Positions 41,741 through 50,443 of a stretch of 64,000 nucleotides of DNA are shown here, piece after piece. Under the pieces are notes generated by a model that had not been told where the DNA came from, made no database searches, and saw only the letters and a program-made list of their open reading frames with translations. The stretch covers positions 40,168 through 104,167 of the forward strand of contig NZ_CAMFHZ010000011.1 in the NCBI RefSeq assembly GCF_945952435.1, written 5' to 3'. Made by a program: the position numbers and the translations under genes. Every line of letters begins with the position of its first letter. Position 1 is the stretch's first letter. Source of the DNA: an uncultured Microbacterium sp. Its GTDB lineage: Bacteria; Actinomycetota; Actinomycetes; Actinomycetales; Microbacteriaceae.

Positions 41741-42700
41741 GTGCGCCGGCCGTCTCCGATCCCGATCTCGGCGCCGCCCGCCCCGGACGTCGAGCCGACG
41801 CGGACCACGGCGTCGATCGGCGGATCGCGCGACGACGGAACCGACCTGAACGGACTCTCGGCGACGGATCCGCGGGAGGACCGCACTGCTCGGACGTCTC
41901 CGGAATCCGGCGACGGCCCTCGCGCGGACGCACCGGGCGAGGGGCCTCTCACGCCCCGGGATCTGTGGCGGGCGGCCAAGGCCCGTCGGCGGGCGCTGCG
42001 CTCCGAGATCCGCCGGTTCACCCAGCGCTCGCGGCGTCGACGCATCGGCTGGATCGTCGCCATCGCGGTCGCTCTCCTCGTGGTCGGGGGGAGCACGGGG
42101 GCCGCCTACAGCCCGTTGTTCGCCGTCGAGAAGATCACGGTCGAGGGGGCGAGCCCCGTCACGCAGAACAACGTGCGGACGGCCCTGGCCGGCCAGATCG
42201 GGCGTCCGCTGGCGCTGGTCGACTCCAGCGCCGTGAAGGCCGCCCTGGTCAACTTCCCTCTCATCGAGACGTATCGGCTGGAGGCGCACCCGCCGCACGA
42301 GCTCGTCGTGCGGATCGTCGAGCGCACACCGGTCGGGGTCGTCGCGTCGCAGCGCGGCTACACCGTGGTCGACGCGGCGGGAGTCCCGCTCTCGACCACC
42401 GCAGAGCGGCCCGCGGGGTACGCGCTCATCGATCTCAAGGGCGGCACGGACGCCTCGTCGTTCCGCAGCGTCGGCGTGGTCCTGCGCGCTCTGCCCGCCG
42501 ATCTCCGCGCCCAGGTGGACACCGTCACCGCGGCGACGGCCGACGCCATCGAGATGCAGCTGACGAGCGGACCGAGGATCGTGTGGGGGAGCGCGGACCA
42601 GTCGGCGCTCAAGGTCGTCGCGCTGCAGAAGCTCATGGCGGCGAAGCCGGGGCAGGGCATGTACGACATCTCCTCGCCGGACGTCGGCATCGTCGGCTGA
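41741..42700 (+). CDS. ftsQ: Cell division protein FtsQ
   Basis: 319 residues. A ~100-residue cytosolic N-terminus rich in Pro, Arg and Asp, one transmembrane helix (IGWIVAIAVALLVVGGSTG), then a POTRA domain (FAVEKITVEGASPVTQNNVRTAL split across the start of the fold) and the FtsQ beta domain. It recruits FtsL/FtsB and FtsW/FtsI. GTG at 41741 directly follows the murC stop. The cytosolic tail is longer than in E. coli. Confidence 0.92.
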   Translation: MRRPSPIPISAPPAPDVEPTRTTASIGGSRDDGTDLNGLSATDPREDRTARTSPESGDGPRADAPGEGPLTPRDLWRAAKARRRALRSEIRRFTQRSRRRRIGWIVAIAVALLVVGGSTGAAYSPLFAVEKITVEGASPVTQNNVRTALAGQIGRPLALVDSSAVKAALVNFPLIETYRLEAHPPHELVVRIVERTPVGVVASQRGYTVVDAAGVPLSTTAERPAGYALIDLKGGTDASSFRSVGVVLRALPADLRAQVDTVTAATADAIEMQLTSGPRIVWGSADQSALKVVALQKLMAAKPGQGMYDISSPDVGIVG

Positions 42701-42922
42701 CGCCCCGTCCGCCGGCACAGGACGCCCTCGGGCGCCTTCCGGACGCGCGGCGGCGTCGAATCTCCGGATCGATCGCGATGACGCGCGTGTCGTGGGGCCT
42801 CGCGGGGCACTCTGCCGCTTACCGTCGATTCCAGAGAAAGCAATACCGGGAAATACTTTAACCTTCTGGCTGAGGTTTAAGGTTTACCCCGGCTCGGGGC
42901 TCGAAACACATCGGAGGACGGG
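42701..42922 (+). promoter_or_regulatory. ftsZ leader with AT-rich island and repeated GGTTTA
   Basis: 222 bases without a gene. Most is GC-rich, but 42841-42887 is a striking AT-rich island. It holds GGTTTA at 42874 and again at 42881 (seven bases apart) and an AACCTT/AAGGTT inverted pair (42860-42865, 42879-42884). It probably contains the main ftsZ promoter and a regulator site. FtsR, encoded at 11792, is a natural candidate, by family precedent. GGAGG precedes the ftsZ ATG. Confidence 0.6.
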
Positions 42923-44098
42923 ATGAGCCAGAACCAGAACTACCTCGCCGTGATCAAGGTCGTCGGTGTCGGCGGTGGTGGCGTCAACGCTGTCAACCGC
43001 ATGATCGAGCTCGGCCTGCGAGGCGTCGAGTTCATCGCCATCAACACCGATGCGCAGGCGCTGCTCATGAGCGACGCGGACGTCAAGCTCGACGTCGGCC
43101 GCGACCTGACCAGGGGCCTCGGCGCCGGCGCCGACCCGGAGGTCGGCCGTCGTGCCGCCGAGGACCACGCGGAGGAGATCGAACAGGCGCTCACGGGCGC
43201 CGACATGGTCTTCGTCACCGCGGGGGAGGGCGGAGGCACGGGAACGGGCGGCGCGCCGATCGTCGCCAGGATCGCGAAGTCGATCGGCGCCCTCACCATC
43301 GGCGTCGTCACCAAGCCCTTCTCCTTCGAGGGGCGCCGTCGGCAGAGCCAGGCCGACGCGGGCGTCGCGAAGCTGAAGGAAGAGGTCGACACCCTCATCG
43401 TCGTCCCCAACGACCGCCTCCTCGAGATCAGCGATCGCGGCATCTCCATGATCGAGGCCTTCGCCACGGCCGACCAGGTGCTGCTGGCCGGTGTGCAGGG
43501 CATCACCGACCTCATCACCACGCCGGGTCTGATCAACCTCGACTTCAACGACGTCAAGTCGGTCATGCAGGGGGCGGGCTCCGCGCTCATGGGCATCGGC
43601 TCCGCACGCGGCGCCGACCGGGCGATCAAGGCGGCCGAGCTGGCTGTCGAGTCGCCGCTGCTCGAGGCCTCGATCGAGGGCGCGCACGGGGTGCTGCTCT
43701 CGATCCAGGGCGGATCGAACCTCGGCATCTTCGAGATCCACGATGCGGCCGACCTCGTCAAGGAGGCCGCGCACCCCGAGGCCAACATCATCTTCGGAAC
43801 AGTCATCGACGACACGCTCGGCGACGAGGTGCGCGTGACCGTGATCGCGGCCGGCTTCGACAGCGGCGAGCCCACGCTGCGGCTGGACCCGCAGATCTTC
43901 TCGCGCACCACCACCGCGCCCGCCGCGGTCGCCGAGAAGACCGAGGCCGCAGACGAGGAGTCCTCGACCGACGACAAGCCCGCCGAGGAGGCACGCCCGT
44001 CGACGCCCGCGTCGAACCCCGTGCTCGCACCGGTGCACACCAGCATCGAGCCGGCCTTCGACGAGAGCGACCTCGACATCCCCGAGTTCCTGAAGTGA
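42923..44098 (+). CDS. ftsZ: Cell division protein FtsZ
   Basis: 391 residues. Tubulin-like GTPase that forms the Z-ring. Seen: [14 protein letters not shown], the tubulin signature [21 protein letters not shown] with the T7 catalytic residue, an acidic linker, and the conserved C-terminal peptide DLDIPEFLK that binds SepF and other partners. ATG at 42923 with GGAGG. The stop overlaps the yggS GTG. Confidence 0.98.
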   Translation: MSQNQNYLAVIKVVGVGGGGVNAVNRMIELGLRGVEFIAINTDAQALLMSDADVKLDVGRDLTRGLGAGADPEVGRRAAEDHAEEIEQALTGADMVFVTAGEGGGTGTGGAPIVARIAKSIGALTIGVVTKPFSFEGRRRQSQADAGVAKLKEEVDTLIVVPNDRLLEISDRGISMIEAFATADQVLLAGVQGITDLITTPGLINLDFNDVKSVMQGAGSALMGIGSARGADRAIKAAELAVESPLLEASIEGAHGVLLSIQGGSNLGIFEIHDAADLVKEAAHPEANIIFGTVIDDTLGDEVRVTVIAAGFDSGEPTLRLDPQIFSRTTTAPAAVAEKTEAADEESSTDDKPAEEARPSTPASNPVLAPVHTSIEPAFDESDLDIPEFLK

Positions 44099-44778
44099 CG
44101 ACGCTCGCCGAGCGGCTGTCCGCGATCGACGACGGCATCGCGGACGCCGCCCGGCGTGCGGGGCGCGCGCGGGAGGAGATCACCCTCATCGCGGTGACCA
44201 AGTTCCATCCCGCGTCGCTCGTGCAGGATCTCTACGACCTGGGGGTGCGCCACGTCGGCGAGAACCGTCAGCAGGAGCTCTCGGCGAAGTCCGCGGCGCT
44301 CTCCGCCCTTCCCGACCTCCGCTGGCACTTCATCGGCCAGGCGCAGACCAAGAAGGCCTCCGCGATCCGGCGATCGGCCGAGGTGGTCCACTCGGTGGAT
44401 CGAGCGCGTCTCGCCGACGCGCTCGATCGCGTGGCCGTGGACGACACGCTGCTCGACGTGCTGCTGCAGGTCAATCTCACTGAGGATCCGGAACGCGGGG
44501 GAGTCCCCCCGGCAGAGCTGGAGCGGCTCGCCGAGCACGTGCTCTCCCTGCCCACGCTGCGGCTGAGGGGCGTCATGGCGGTCGCGCCGCTCGACGAGGA
44601 TCCGGCGCAGGCCTTCGCCCGCGTGTACGAGTACGCCGTGCGGTTGCGCGCGCTGGCACCGGACGCCACCTGGATCTCGGCCGGCATGACGGCCGACTAC
44701 GCGGAGGCCGTCGCCGCCGGTGCGACACACCTTCGGATCGGGTCCGCAATCACGGGACCCCGCCCTGCTCAGGGCTAG
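44095..44778 (+). CDS. yggS: YggS/PLPBP-family pyridoxal phosphate homeostasis protein
   Basis: 227 residues, alanine racemase-like TIM barrel without the C-terminal catalytic domain. It binds pyridoxal phosphate on the lysine in LIAVTKFHP and buffers cofactor and amino acid pools. Other seen motifs: [29 protein letters not shown] and [12 protein letters not shown]. It lies between ftsZ and sepF, as in many Gram-positive bacteria. GTG start overlaps the ftsZ stop. Confidence 0.94.
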   Translation: MTTLAERLSAIDDGIADAARRAGRAREEITLIAVTKFHPASLVQDLYDLGVRHVGENRQQELSAKSAALSALPDLRWHFIGQAQTKKASAIRRSAEVVHSVDRARLADALDRVAVDDTLLDVLLQVNLTEDPERGGVPPAELERLAEHVLSLPTLRLRGVMAVAPLDEDPAQAFARVYEYAVRLRALAPDATWISAGMTADYAEAVAAGATHLRIGSAITGPRPAQG

Positions 44779-44781
44779 CCT
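44776..44781 (+). promoter_or_regulatory. -10 box (TAGCCT) for sepF overlapping the yggS stop
   Basis: The TAG of the hexamer is the yggS stop codon. sepF begins 38 bases downstream with ACGGAGGA as ribosome binding site. Confidence 0.5.
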
Positions 44782-44818
44782 CGACATCAGAAACACCCCG
44801 CACATTACGGAGGACGCG

Positions 44819-45298
44819 ATGGGGAACCCGCTCAAGAAGACCATGGTGTACCTCGGCCTCGCCGATGAGGAAGAGGTCTACGACGAGGCCCCGGCCGCGG
44901 CTCCCGCCGCGCGGCACGAGAGCACCCGTCGCGAGGAGGTGCGTCGCGAGGAGTCGAGGCCGGCTCCCGTGACCCCGTTGCGCCGCCCCGTCGCCGTGCG
45001 GCAGCCGGCTGCCGGTGCGGTCAACGAGATCCTCACCGTGCATCCGAAGCAGTACCGCGACGCCCAGGTCATCGCCGAGAGCTTCCGCGAAGGCATCCCG
45101 GTCATCATCAACCTGTCCCAGATGAGCGATGCCGACGCGCGTCGCCTCATCGACTTCGCGAGCGGCCTGTCCCTCGGGCTCTACGGTCGCATCGAGCGTG
45201 TGACGAGCAAGGTCTTCCTGCTCTCGCCCGAGAGCATCGCGGTGTCGGGGCAGGGTGGCATCGCCGGGGGCGACGAGCCCGCGCTCGCGCACTCCTGA
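44819..45298 (+). CDS. sepF: Cell division protein SepF
   Basis: 159 residues. Membrane anchor of FtsZ in Gram-positive bacteria. Seen: N-terminal amphipathic start [18 protein letters not shown], a charged linker, and the SepF core ([59 protein letters not shown]). ATG 44819 with a strong ribosome binding site; an upstream in-frame start at 44720 would lie inside yggS. Confidence 0.96.
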   Translation: MGNPLKKTMVYLGLADEEEVYDEAPAAAPAARHESTRREEVRREESRPAPVTPLRRPVAVRQPAAGAVNEILTVHPKQYRDAQVIAESFREGIPVIINLSQMSDADARRLIDFASGLSLGLYGRIERVTSKVFLLSPESIAVSGQGGIAGGDEPALAHS

Positions 45299-45301
45299 GG
45301 C

Positions 45302-45607
45302 GTGTCGGCGCTGGCCGCGGTCTCCCTGATCGCCGCGATCCTCAACATCCTTCTGCTGCTGTACCTCCTGACGCTGTTCGCACGGTTGATCCTGGAATAC
45401 ATCCCCCTGTTCAACCGCGGATGGCGCCCGAGGGGTGCGCTGCTCATCGCCGCGGAGATCATCTACACGATCACCGATCCGCCGATCAAGCTGTTCCGAC
45501 GCTTCATCCCTCCGTTGAGGCTCGGACCGGTCGCGCTGGATCTCGGATTCACCCTGACCATCATCGTCGTGCTCATCCTCATGGCGATCACGCGATCCTT
45601 CATCTGA
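45302..45607 (+). CDS. yggT: YggT-family membrane protein
   Basis: 101 residues, two hydrophobic helical regions (LIAAILNILLLLYLLTLFARLIL and ALDLGFTLTIIVVLILMAI). Between them is the family motif ITDPPIKLFRRFIPPL. A conserved neighbour of sepF and divIVA. The biochemical role is unsettled; ion homeostasis and division links have been proposed. GTG start three bases after the sepF stop. Confidence 0.93.
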   Translation: MSALAAVSLIAAILNILLLLYLLTLFARLILEYIPLFNRGWRPRGALLIAAEIIYTITDPPIKLFRRFIPPLRLGPVALDLGFTLTIIVVLILMAITRSFI

Positions 45608-45657
45608 TCGAGCCGCGCCCGGCCGGTGTCGTCTTCGCGGCGTTCCGGTCGGGCGGC

Positions 45658-45663
45658 TATGCT
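45658..45663 (+). promoter_or_regulatory. -10 box (TATGCT) for divIVA
   Basis: TATGCT lies 79 bases before the divIVA ATG in a 135-base gap after yggT. It implies a separate, probably strong, promoter with a ~70-base leader. Confidence 0.5.
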
Positions 45664-45742
45664 TCTGAAGCAGGTGCACGCCGTCGGGCACGCGCCGCAT
45701 GTCCACCCGGCCACCGAGAACTCATCGAAAGAGGAGCCACCC

Positions 45743-46315
45743 ATGGCACTGACCCCGGATGACGTCGTCACCAAGCAGTTCCAGCACGTCCGATTCAAGG
45801 ACGGCTTCGACCCGGACGAGGTCGACGACTTCCTCGACGAGGTCGTGCTCGAGTGGCGCAAGGCCCTCGACGAGAACGCCGAGCTGAAGGCCAAGCTCGC
45901 CGCGTACGAGTCGGGTGAGAAGGCCGCTCCGGCCGCCGGGCCGGCCCCCGTCGCCGCCGCTGCCCCGGTCGCCGCGCCCGCCGCGGGAGAGGGTGCGCCC
46001 GCCGCGGCCACCGCCGGAATCATCGAGCTCGCCCAGCGCCTGCACGACGAGCACGTCGCCGAGGGCAAGGCGCAGCGCGACCAGCTCATCGCCGAGGCCA
46101 AGTCCCAGGCCGCGAAGATCCTCGCAGACGCGGAGCAGCGTCAGCGCGAGGAGACCGCACGTCTGGACCGCGAGCGCAACGTGCTCGAGAGCAAGATCAG
46201 CGAGCTGCACACGTTCGAGCGCGACTACCGCGCTCAGTTGCGCAGCTACATCGAGGGCCAGCTCCGCGACCTCGACGAGGGCGGCCCCTCCGCGGACTCC
46301 GCCTCCGCGCAGTAA
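45743..46315 (+). CDS. divIVA: Polar growth protein DivIVA (Wag31)
   Basis: 190 residues. Marks cell poles and septa and organises wall synthesis in actinobacteria. Seen: the N-terminal lipid-binding domain (LTPDDVVTKQFQHVRFKDGFD, then DEVDDFLDEVVLEWRK), an Ala/Pro-rich linker, and a long coiled coil (LHDEHVAEGKAQRDQLIAEA onward) for polymerisation. ATG 45743 follows AAGAGGAG. In mycobacteria the protein is phosphorylated by PASTA kinases; the same may apply here. Confidence 0.96.
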   Translation: MALTPDDVVTKQFQHVRFKDGFDPDEVDDFLDEVVLEWRKALDENAELKAKLAAYESGEKAAPAAGPAPVAAAAPVAAPAAGEGAPAAATAGIIELAQRLHDEHVAEGKAQRDQLIAEAKSQAAKILADAEQRQREETARLDRERNVLESKISELHTFERDYRAQLRSYIEGQLRDLDEGGPSADSASAQ

Positions 46316-46332
46316 CGCAGTAAGGAGCCCTG

Positions 46333-46923
46333 TTGGCCCGGCGTCAACCGCTTCACGGTGCGGCGGCCGGCACGATCATCGCGATCCTCGCGATGATCGT
46401 GCTGGCCGCCGACCAGTTTGTGAAGTACCTCACCATCACGCACCTGCCGGAGCAGAAGGCCGTCCCGGTACTCGGGTCCTTCCTCCAGCTGTACTACATC
46501 CGCAATGCCGGAGCCGCCTTCTCGATCGGTGAGGGCGCCACGTGGATCTTCACCATCGCGTTGACGGCCGTCGCCGCGGTGATCGTGTGGAAGTCGTTCT
46601 CGACCCGCTCCCGCCTCTGGGCCGTGGTGCTCGGAGCCCTGCTCGGCGGTGTGCTCGGCAATCTCGGCGATCGGCTGTTCCGCGCGCCGGGATTCCCCAT
46701 GGGGCATGTCGTCGACATGATCTCGATGCCGTGGATGATCCCCGCCATCTTCAACGTGGCCGACGTCTTCATCGTCACGGGCATGATCTCGATCGCGCTG
46801 CTCATCATCACCGGGCTCCGGCTCGACGGCACGAGGGAGCGCACCGCCCCCACGCGGGACACGCCGGCCGACGAGGATCCCGCTGCCTCCGACGCCGCCG
46901 CGCGTCCGGGCGACGGAGCCTGA
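46333..46923 (+). CDS. lspA: Lipoprotein signal peptidase
   Basis: 196 residues, four transmembrane helices. Cleaves the signal peptide of prolipoproteins such as the ctaC product in this window. Catalytic motifs: [10 protein letters not shown] and FNVADVFI carry the two aspartates; [11 protein letters not shown] is also conserved. TTG start at 46333 with AAGGAG six bases upstream. The last ~35 residues form an acidic, Pro-rich tail beyond the usual family end. Confidence 0.94.
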   Translation: MARRQPLHGAAAGTIIAILAMIVLAADQFVKYLTITHLPEQKAVPVLGSFLQLYYIRNAGAAFSIGEGATWIFTIALTAVAAVIVWKSFSTRSRLWAVVLGALLGGVLGNLGDRLFRAPGFPMGHVVDMISMPWMIPAIFNVADVFIVTGMISIALLIITGLRLDGTRERTAPTRDTPADEDPAASDAAARPGDGA

Positions 46924-46925
46924 TC

Positions 46926-47858
46926 GTGGAGTCGCGCTCGCTGCCCGTCCCGGACGGGCTCGACGGCGTCCGCGTCGACGCCGCCCTGGCCAAGATGCTC
47001 GGCTTCTCCCGCACCTTCGCCGCGGACGTCGCGGAGGCGGGCGGCGTCACGCTCGACGGCGCGGTTCTCGGCAAGTCGGACAAGCTGCGCGCGGGCGGCT
47101 GGCTCGAGGTCGAATGGCGTGCGAAGGAGGAGCCCAGGATCGAGGCGATCCCGGTGCCCGACCTCGGCATCGTCTACGACGACGACGACATCGTCGTGGT
47201 CGACAAGCCCTCGGGCGTGGCCGCCCATCCCTCGGTGGGGTGGGAGGGGCCGACGGTCGTCGGCGCCCTCGCGGCCGCCGGATTCCGGATCGCGACCAGC
47301 GGCGCCCCCGAGCGCGCCGGTGTCGTCCATCGTCTGGACGTGGGCACGAGCGGTCTCATGGTCGTGGCCAAGACCGAGCACGCGTATCGCGTGCTGAAAC
47401 GCGCATTCAAGGAACGCACGGTCGAGAAGGTCTATCACGCCGTCGTGCAGGGACACCCCGATCCGCTCGCGGGCACGATCGACGCACCGATCGGGCGCCA
47501 CCCGAGCCACTCCTGGAAGTTCGCCGTGACGCCCGACGGCAAGCCGTCGGTCACGCACTACGAGACGCTCGAGGCGTTCCCCGGTGCGTCTCTGCTCGAG
47601 ATCCACCTGGAGACCGGTCGCACGCATCAGATCCGCGTCCACATGGCGGCGCACCGCCACCCCTGCGTGGGCGATCCGCTCTACGGCGCGGACCCCACGC
47701 TGTCGGCGCGGCTCGGACTGACCCGGCAGTGGCTGCATGCGCACCGGCTGGGGTTCGCGCATCCGACGACGGGGGAGTGGGTGCAGACCGAGTCGCCCTA
47801 TCCGGCCGACTTCCAGCACGCGTTGGACGTGCTGCGGGGCGACGCCACGGCCGGATAG
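46926..47858 (+). CDS. rluD: RluA/RluD-family 23S rRNA pseudouridine synthase
   Basis: 310 residues. N-terminal S4-like RNA-binding domain ([21 protein letters not shown]), then the catalytic domain with the signature [15 protein letters not shown] containing the catalytic aspartate, and [11 protein letters not shown]. It pairs with lspA as in most bacteria. GTG start at 46926, two bases after the lspA stop, with GGAG upstream. The exact target uridines cannot be told from sequence. Confidence 0.93.
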   Translation: MESRSLPVPDGLDGVRVDAALAKMLGFSRTFAADVAEAGGVTLDGAVLGKSDKLRAGGWLEVEWRAKEEPRIEAIPVPDLGIVYDDDDIVVVDKPSGVAAHPSVGWEGPTVVGALAAAGFRIATSGAPERAGVVHRLDVGTSGLMVVAKTEHAYRVLKRAFKERTVEKVYHAVVQGHPDPLAGTIDAPIGRHPSHSWKFAVTPDGKPSVTHYETLEAFPGASLLEIHLETGRTHQIRVHMAAHRHPCVGDPLYGADPTLSARLGLTRQWLHAHRLGFAHPTTGEWVQTESPYPADFQHALDVLRGDATAG

Positions 47859-47900
47859 CGTCGCGCGCACTCCGGGGCGGGGCTCAGACGGCCCGCGACG

Positions 47901-48500
47901 TCACAGGTGCAGCTCGTCCGTGGCGGCGACCACCCCGTCGAGGGTCGCCTCGAGGAAGCGGACGGCTTCGGCCGGATCCGTCCCGCGCTCGATCACGAGA
48001 CTGATCAGGGTCTCCTCGGTGAACGACACCCAGGCGCGCATCGCGATCCGCAGGGCGGCGGTGTCCGTTGTGCCCAGCTCCGTGAAGGCCTGGATCAGTC
48101 GCTCTGCGTTCTGCTCGCGCGATTCGTCGACCACGCGGCGCACGGCCGGATCGCCGCTCGCGACGCCCCGGACCAGGGAGTGGAAGGTGCTCTGATGCTG
48201 CTGGACGAACTCCGCGACGCGCAGCAGCGTGTCGTGGATCCGCTCTCGCGGCGGCAGCTCGCTGCGAGGCTCGGAGGCGAGCAGCAGACTGTCGCGCGCC
48301 ATCGTCACGACCGCCTTGTGCATGCCCTGACGGGTGTCGAAATAGTGGAACAGCAACGGGCGCGACACGCCGGCGCGGCGCGCGAGCTCGTCCATCGTCA
48401 GCTCGTCGAGGGTGTGCTCGGCGAGGAAGTTCACGCCTGTCGCGACGAGCTGGGCGCGGCGCTCCTCCGGGCTGAGGCGCGCACGGCGTGGATCGGGCAT
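47901..48500 (-). CDS. TetR-family transcriptional regulator
   Basis: 199 residues. N-terminal TetR helix-turn-helix (LTMDELARRAGVSRPLLFHYF) and a ligand-binding C-terminal domain resembling TetR_C_33-like actinobacterial repressors. It faces away from the DUF6230 operon; two palindromes overlap that operon's promoter, so it is the probable repressor. The ATG at 48500 lies six bases after TAGGCT (leaderless). The inducer is unknown; fatty acid or lipid ligands are common for this subfamily. Confidence 0.9.
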   Translation of the reverse strand: MPDPRRARLSPEERRAQLVATGVNFLAEHTLDELTMDELARRAGVSRPLLFHYFDTRQGMHKAVVTMARDSLLLASEPRSELPPRERIHDTLLRVAEFVQQHQSTFHSLVRGVASGDPAVRRVVDESREQNAERLIQAFTELGTTDTAALRIAMRAWVSFTEETLISLVIERGTDPAEAVRFLEATLDGVVAATDELHL

Positions 48501-48506
48501 GGCCCG

Positions 48507-48512
48507 AGCCTA
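48507..48512 (-). promoter_or_regulatory. -10 box (TAGGCT), leaderless tetR
   Basis: Minus strand TAGGCT, CGGGCC, ATG at 48500. Confidence 0.6.
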
Positions 48513-48539
48513 CCGGCGCGTCGGCTCCGTGATCGCGTG

Positions 48540-48567
48540 TTGACTCTGAGTCAACGGTTTGTATACT
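48540..48567 (+). promoter_or_regulatory. Strong promoter of the DUF6230 operon with palindromic operator
   Basis: -35 TTGACT (48540) and -10 TATACT (48562) are 16 bases apart, the closest match to the sigma70-type consensus in the window. The -35 lies in a perfect palindrome TTGACTC-T-GAGTCAA (48540-48554). Confidence 0.85.
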
Positions 48568-48579
48568 CGAAAGTCGAGT
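48565..48579. promoter_or_regulatory. Second palindrome over the -10/start region
   Basis: ACTCGA-AAG-TCGAGT overlaps the end of the -10 box and the likely transcription start of the DUF6230 operon. With the -35 palindrome it could hold two TetR dimers or two different regulators. Confidence 0.6.
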
Positions 48580-48614
48580 GCCGTCGCAGTGGCCGGCACG
48601 CATGAGGAGGATCG

Positions 48615-49229
48615 ATGAAGTTCCGGAAGTCCGACCGCGTCCGCAAGCTCGCCTCATCCCACGCCGGGCGCATCGCGCTCGTCGCGGTTCCCGCCGGCGT
48701 CGCCGCAGCGATGCTGCTGGGCGGTGTCGCGCAGGGATCCGTGCCCGTCTCCTTCGCCGTCTCCGGCAGCGAGTTCCAGATCAGCGCGTCCCAGCTCGAC
48801 GGAACCGGTTTCTCGCAGTACGCCGGCGTCGCGAAGGACACCGAGGGCAAGGACCACACGGTCGCCATCGCGAACATCAAGAGCGCCACACTGTCCGACC
48901 TCTGCCAGGCCGTCGTGACGGACACGCCGCTCGGCAAGGTGGGCGTCCTGATCAAGGCCGGCGGCAACGGCACCCCGGCCTCCGCCAGCGACCTGCAGCT
49001 CGGGATGACGGGCCTCAAGGGCGACGCCTCGTTCGGTCAGATCCGCATCGGCGTCGACGCGTCGACCGTCAACACGGACGCGAAGGGCACGGCGGGCGAC
49101 TTCGCGCAGGACGCCGACACCGTCACGATCAAGAACCTGCAGCAGACGGCCTGGAGCACACAGGCCTCGGTGTTCACCCTCACGGGGATGACGCTGGAGC
49201 TGACGGACGGATCGCAGGGATGCTTCTGA
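48615..49229 (+). CDS. DUF6230-family exported/membrane-anchored protein
   Basis: 204 residues. A basic N-terminus and one hydrophobic helix (IALVAVPAGVAAAMLLGGVAQG) form a signal anchor or uncleaved signal peptide. The rest is predicted beta-rich (SFAVSGSEFQISASQL, DHTVAIANIKSATLSDLC), with two cysteines (in LSDLCQAV and the C-terminal SQGCF) that could form a disulfide outside the cell. I recognise the DUF6230 type seen in streptomycetes beside DUF6114. No enzyme function is supported; 'cholesterol esterase' labels on relatives should not be trusted. ATG 48615 follows GAGGA. First gene of the operon. Confidence 0.85.
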   Translation: MKFRKSDRVRKLASSHAGRIALVAVPAGVAAAMLLGGVAQGSVPVSFAVSGSEFQISASQLDGTGFSQYAGVAKDTEGKDHTVAIANIKSATLSDLCQAVVTDTPLGKVGVLIKAGGNGTPASASDLQLGMTGLKGDASFGQIRIGVDASTVNTDAKGTAGDFAQDADTVTIKNLQQTAWSTQASVFTLTGMTLELTDGSQGCF

Positions 49230-49240
49230 GGGACGCTCCG

Positions 49241-49702
49241 ATGACCACGCCCGGCCCGGCGGGGATGACGCCCGTCGGCGACGACGACCCGGTGCGGACG
49301 CGCCGCGCACGCTGGCGTGCCTGGCGTCGCCGCCGCCCCTTCGTCGGTGGACTCCTCGTCGCGCTCGGCGGCGTCGAGATGTTCTTCTCCGGACAGCTCG
49401 ACGTCGGGCACCTGCACGTGCAGCTCGGGATCGAAGGGCTCCAGGCCACGATCATCCCGATCGCTCTGCTGCTGCTGGGAATCCTCGCGATCGCGATGCC
49501 CGCGCACCATGTCTTCTACGGGATCCTGGCGCTCTGCGTCGCGATCTACTCCCTGATCGGCGTGAACCTCGGCGGATTCCTCGTCGGTATGCTGCTCGCC
49601 GGCACGGGCGCCGTGCTCGTCGTGGCGTGGATGGGCGGCCGCCCGCGGACGGAGCAGGCCGGGACCGATGTGGAGGCGGAGACCGAGGAGACGGCCGCGT
49701 GA
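49241..49702 (+). CDS. DUF6114-family membrane protein
   Basis: 153 residues. A basic cytosolic N-terminus (RTRRARWRAWRRRRPF) is followed by four hydrophobic stretches (FVGGLLVALGGVEMFF, TIIPIALLLLGILAIAM, VFYGILALCVAIYSLIGV, FLVGMLLAGTGAVLVVAWM) and an acidic tail. The partner of DUF6230 genes in other actinobacteria. ATG at 49241 follows GAGGGA; ATG 49220 is possible but would overlap the previous gene by ten bases. Its stop overlaps the next gene's GTG. The function is unknown; the constant pairing suggests a membrane complex. Confidence 0.82.
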   Translation: MTTPGPAGMTPVGDDDPVRTRRARWRAWRRRRPFVGGLLVALGGVEMFFSGQLDVGHLHVQLGIEGLQATIIPIALLLLGILAIAMPAHHVFYGILALCVAIYSLIGVNLGGFLVGMLLAGTGAVLVVAWMGGRPRTEQAGTDVEAETEETAA

Positions 49703-50415
49703 CGGGCCGTCGCCGCATCGGTGCCGTGGTCCTGGCAGGGCTGGCGCTCGTCGCGCCGATGACGCTCGGCGCTGCCGCGGCCCGCCCGGCGGCGGTGTGC
49801 ATCCCGTTCATCTGGTGCCCGTCGCCCTCGCCGAGCCCGTCTCCCTCCGACGCGCCGGGAACGCCCGACGCGCCAGGAACTCCCGTCGTACCGGGGGCGC
49901 CCGCGATTCCCGGCACGGCGCAGACGCCCTCGCCCGGATCTCCCGCGGCCGCCCCGACGCCCGCCCCCACGCCGGTGGCGGCGACGCGCGACGACGGTGC
50001 GCCGATCTTCACGAAGACGCCCGCGTCGATGGGCTCCCAGGGGCTGTCGTTCACCGGCCTCAGCGGCCTCGCGATCGTCGACGTCCCTACGGCGGACGGC
50101 AGCACCGTCCGGACGCTGAAGATCTCCGCCGACACGATCACGATCAGCGGCTTCTCGCTCACGGTGCGCCCTCCCGACAACGCGGGGCTGGTGACGAACG
50201 CGGACACGATGACGCTGAGCGGACACGTGAGCGTCTACCTCGGCTCGATCACGGCGACCACGCAGGACGGGCGCGCCCTGACGCTCGGCACCGACACGCC
50301 GCCCTCGCTGGACGACGTGAAGCCGGGGCTCCTGCGGGTCACGATGGGGCTCGTCGGGTCGACCGCCGATTCGATCGCCTACAGCAACACGGATCAGCGC
50401 ATCGTCGAACCGTGA
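49699..50415 (+). CDS. Exported Pro/Ser-rich protein with DUF6230-like C-terminal domain, function unknown
   Basis: 238 residues. Signal peptide (IGAVVLAGLALVAPMTLGAAAA), then a ~60-residue linker rich in Pro, Ser, Gly and Ala with PGTPDAPGTP-like repeats, then a ~130-residue predicted beta domain (TLKISADTITISGFSLTVR, TMTLSGHVSVYLGSITA). The beta pattern resembles the first gene of the operon, so the two may be paralogues. CIPFIWC near residue 26 carries two cysteines just after the signal. GTG start overlaps the DUF6114 stop. No terminator is obvious after it. Confidence 0.75.
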   Translation: MTGRRRIGAVVLAGLALVAPMTLGAAAARPAAVCIPFIWCPSPSPSPSPSDAPGTPDAPGTPVVPGAPAIPGTAQTPSPGSPAAAPTPAPTPVAATRDDGAPIFTKTPASMGSQGLSFTGLSGLAIVDVPTADGSTVRTLKISADTITISGFSLTVRPPDNAGLVTNADTMTLSGHVSVYLGSITATTQDGRALTLGTDTPPSLDDVKPGLLRVTMGLVGSTADSIAYSNTDQRIVEP

Positions 50416-50443
50416 TGTCGGCGGCCGGGTGCAGACTGGGCGC

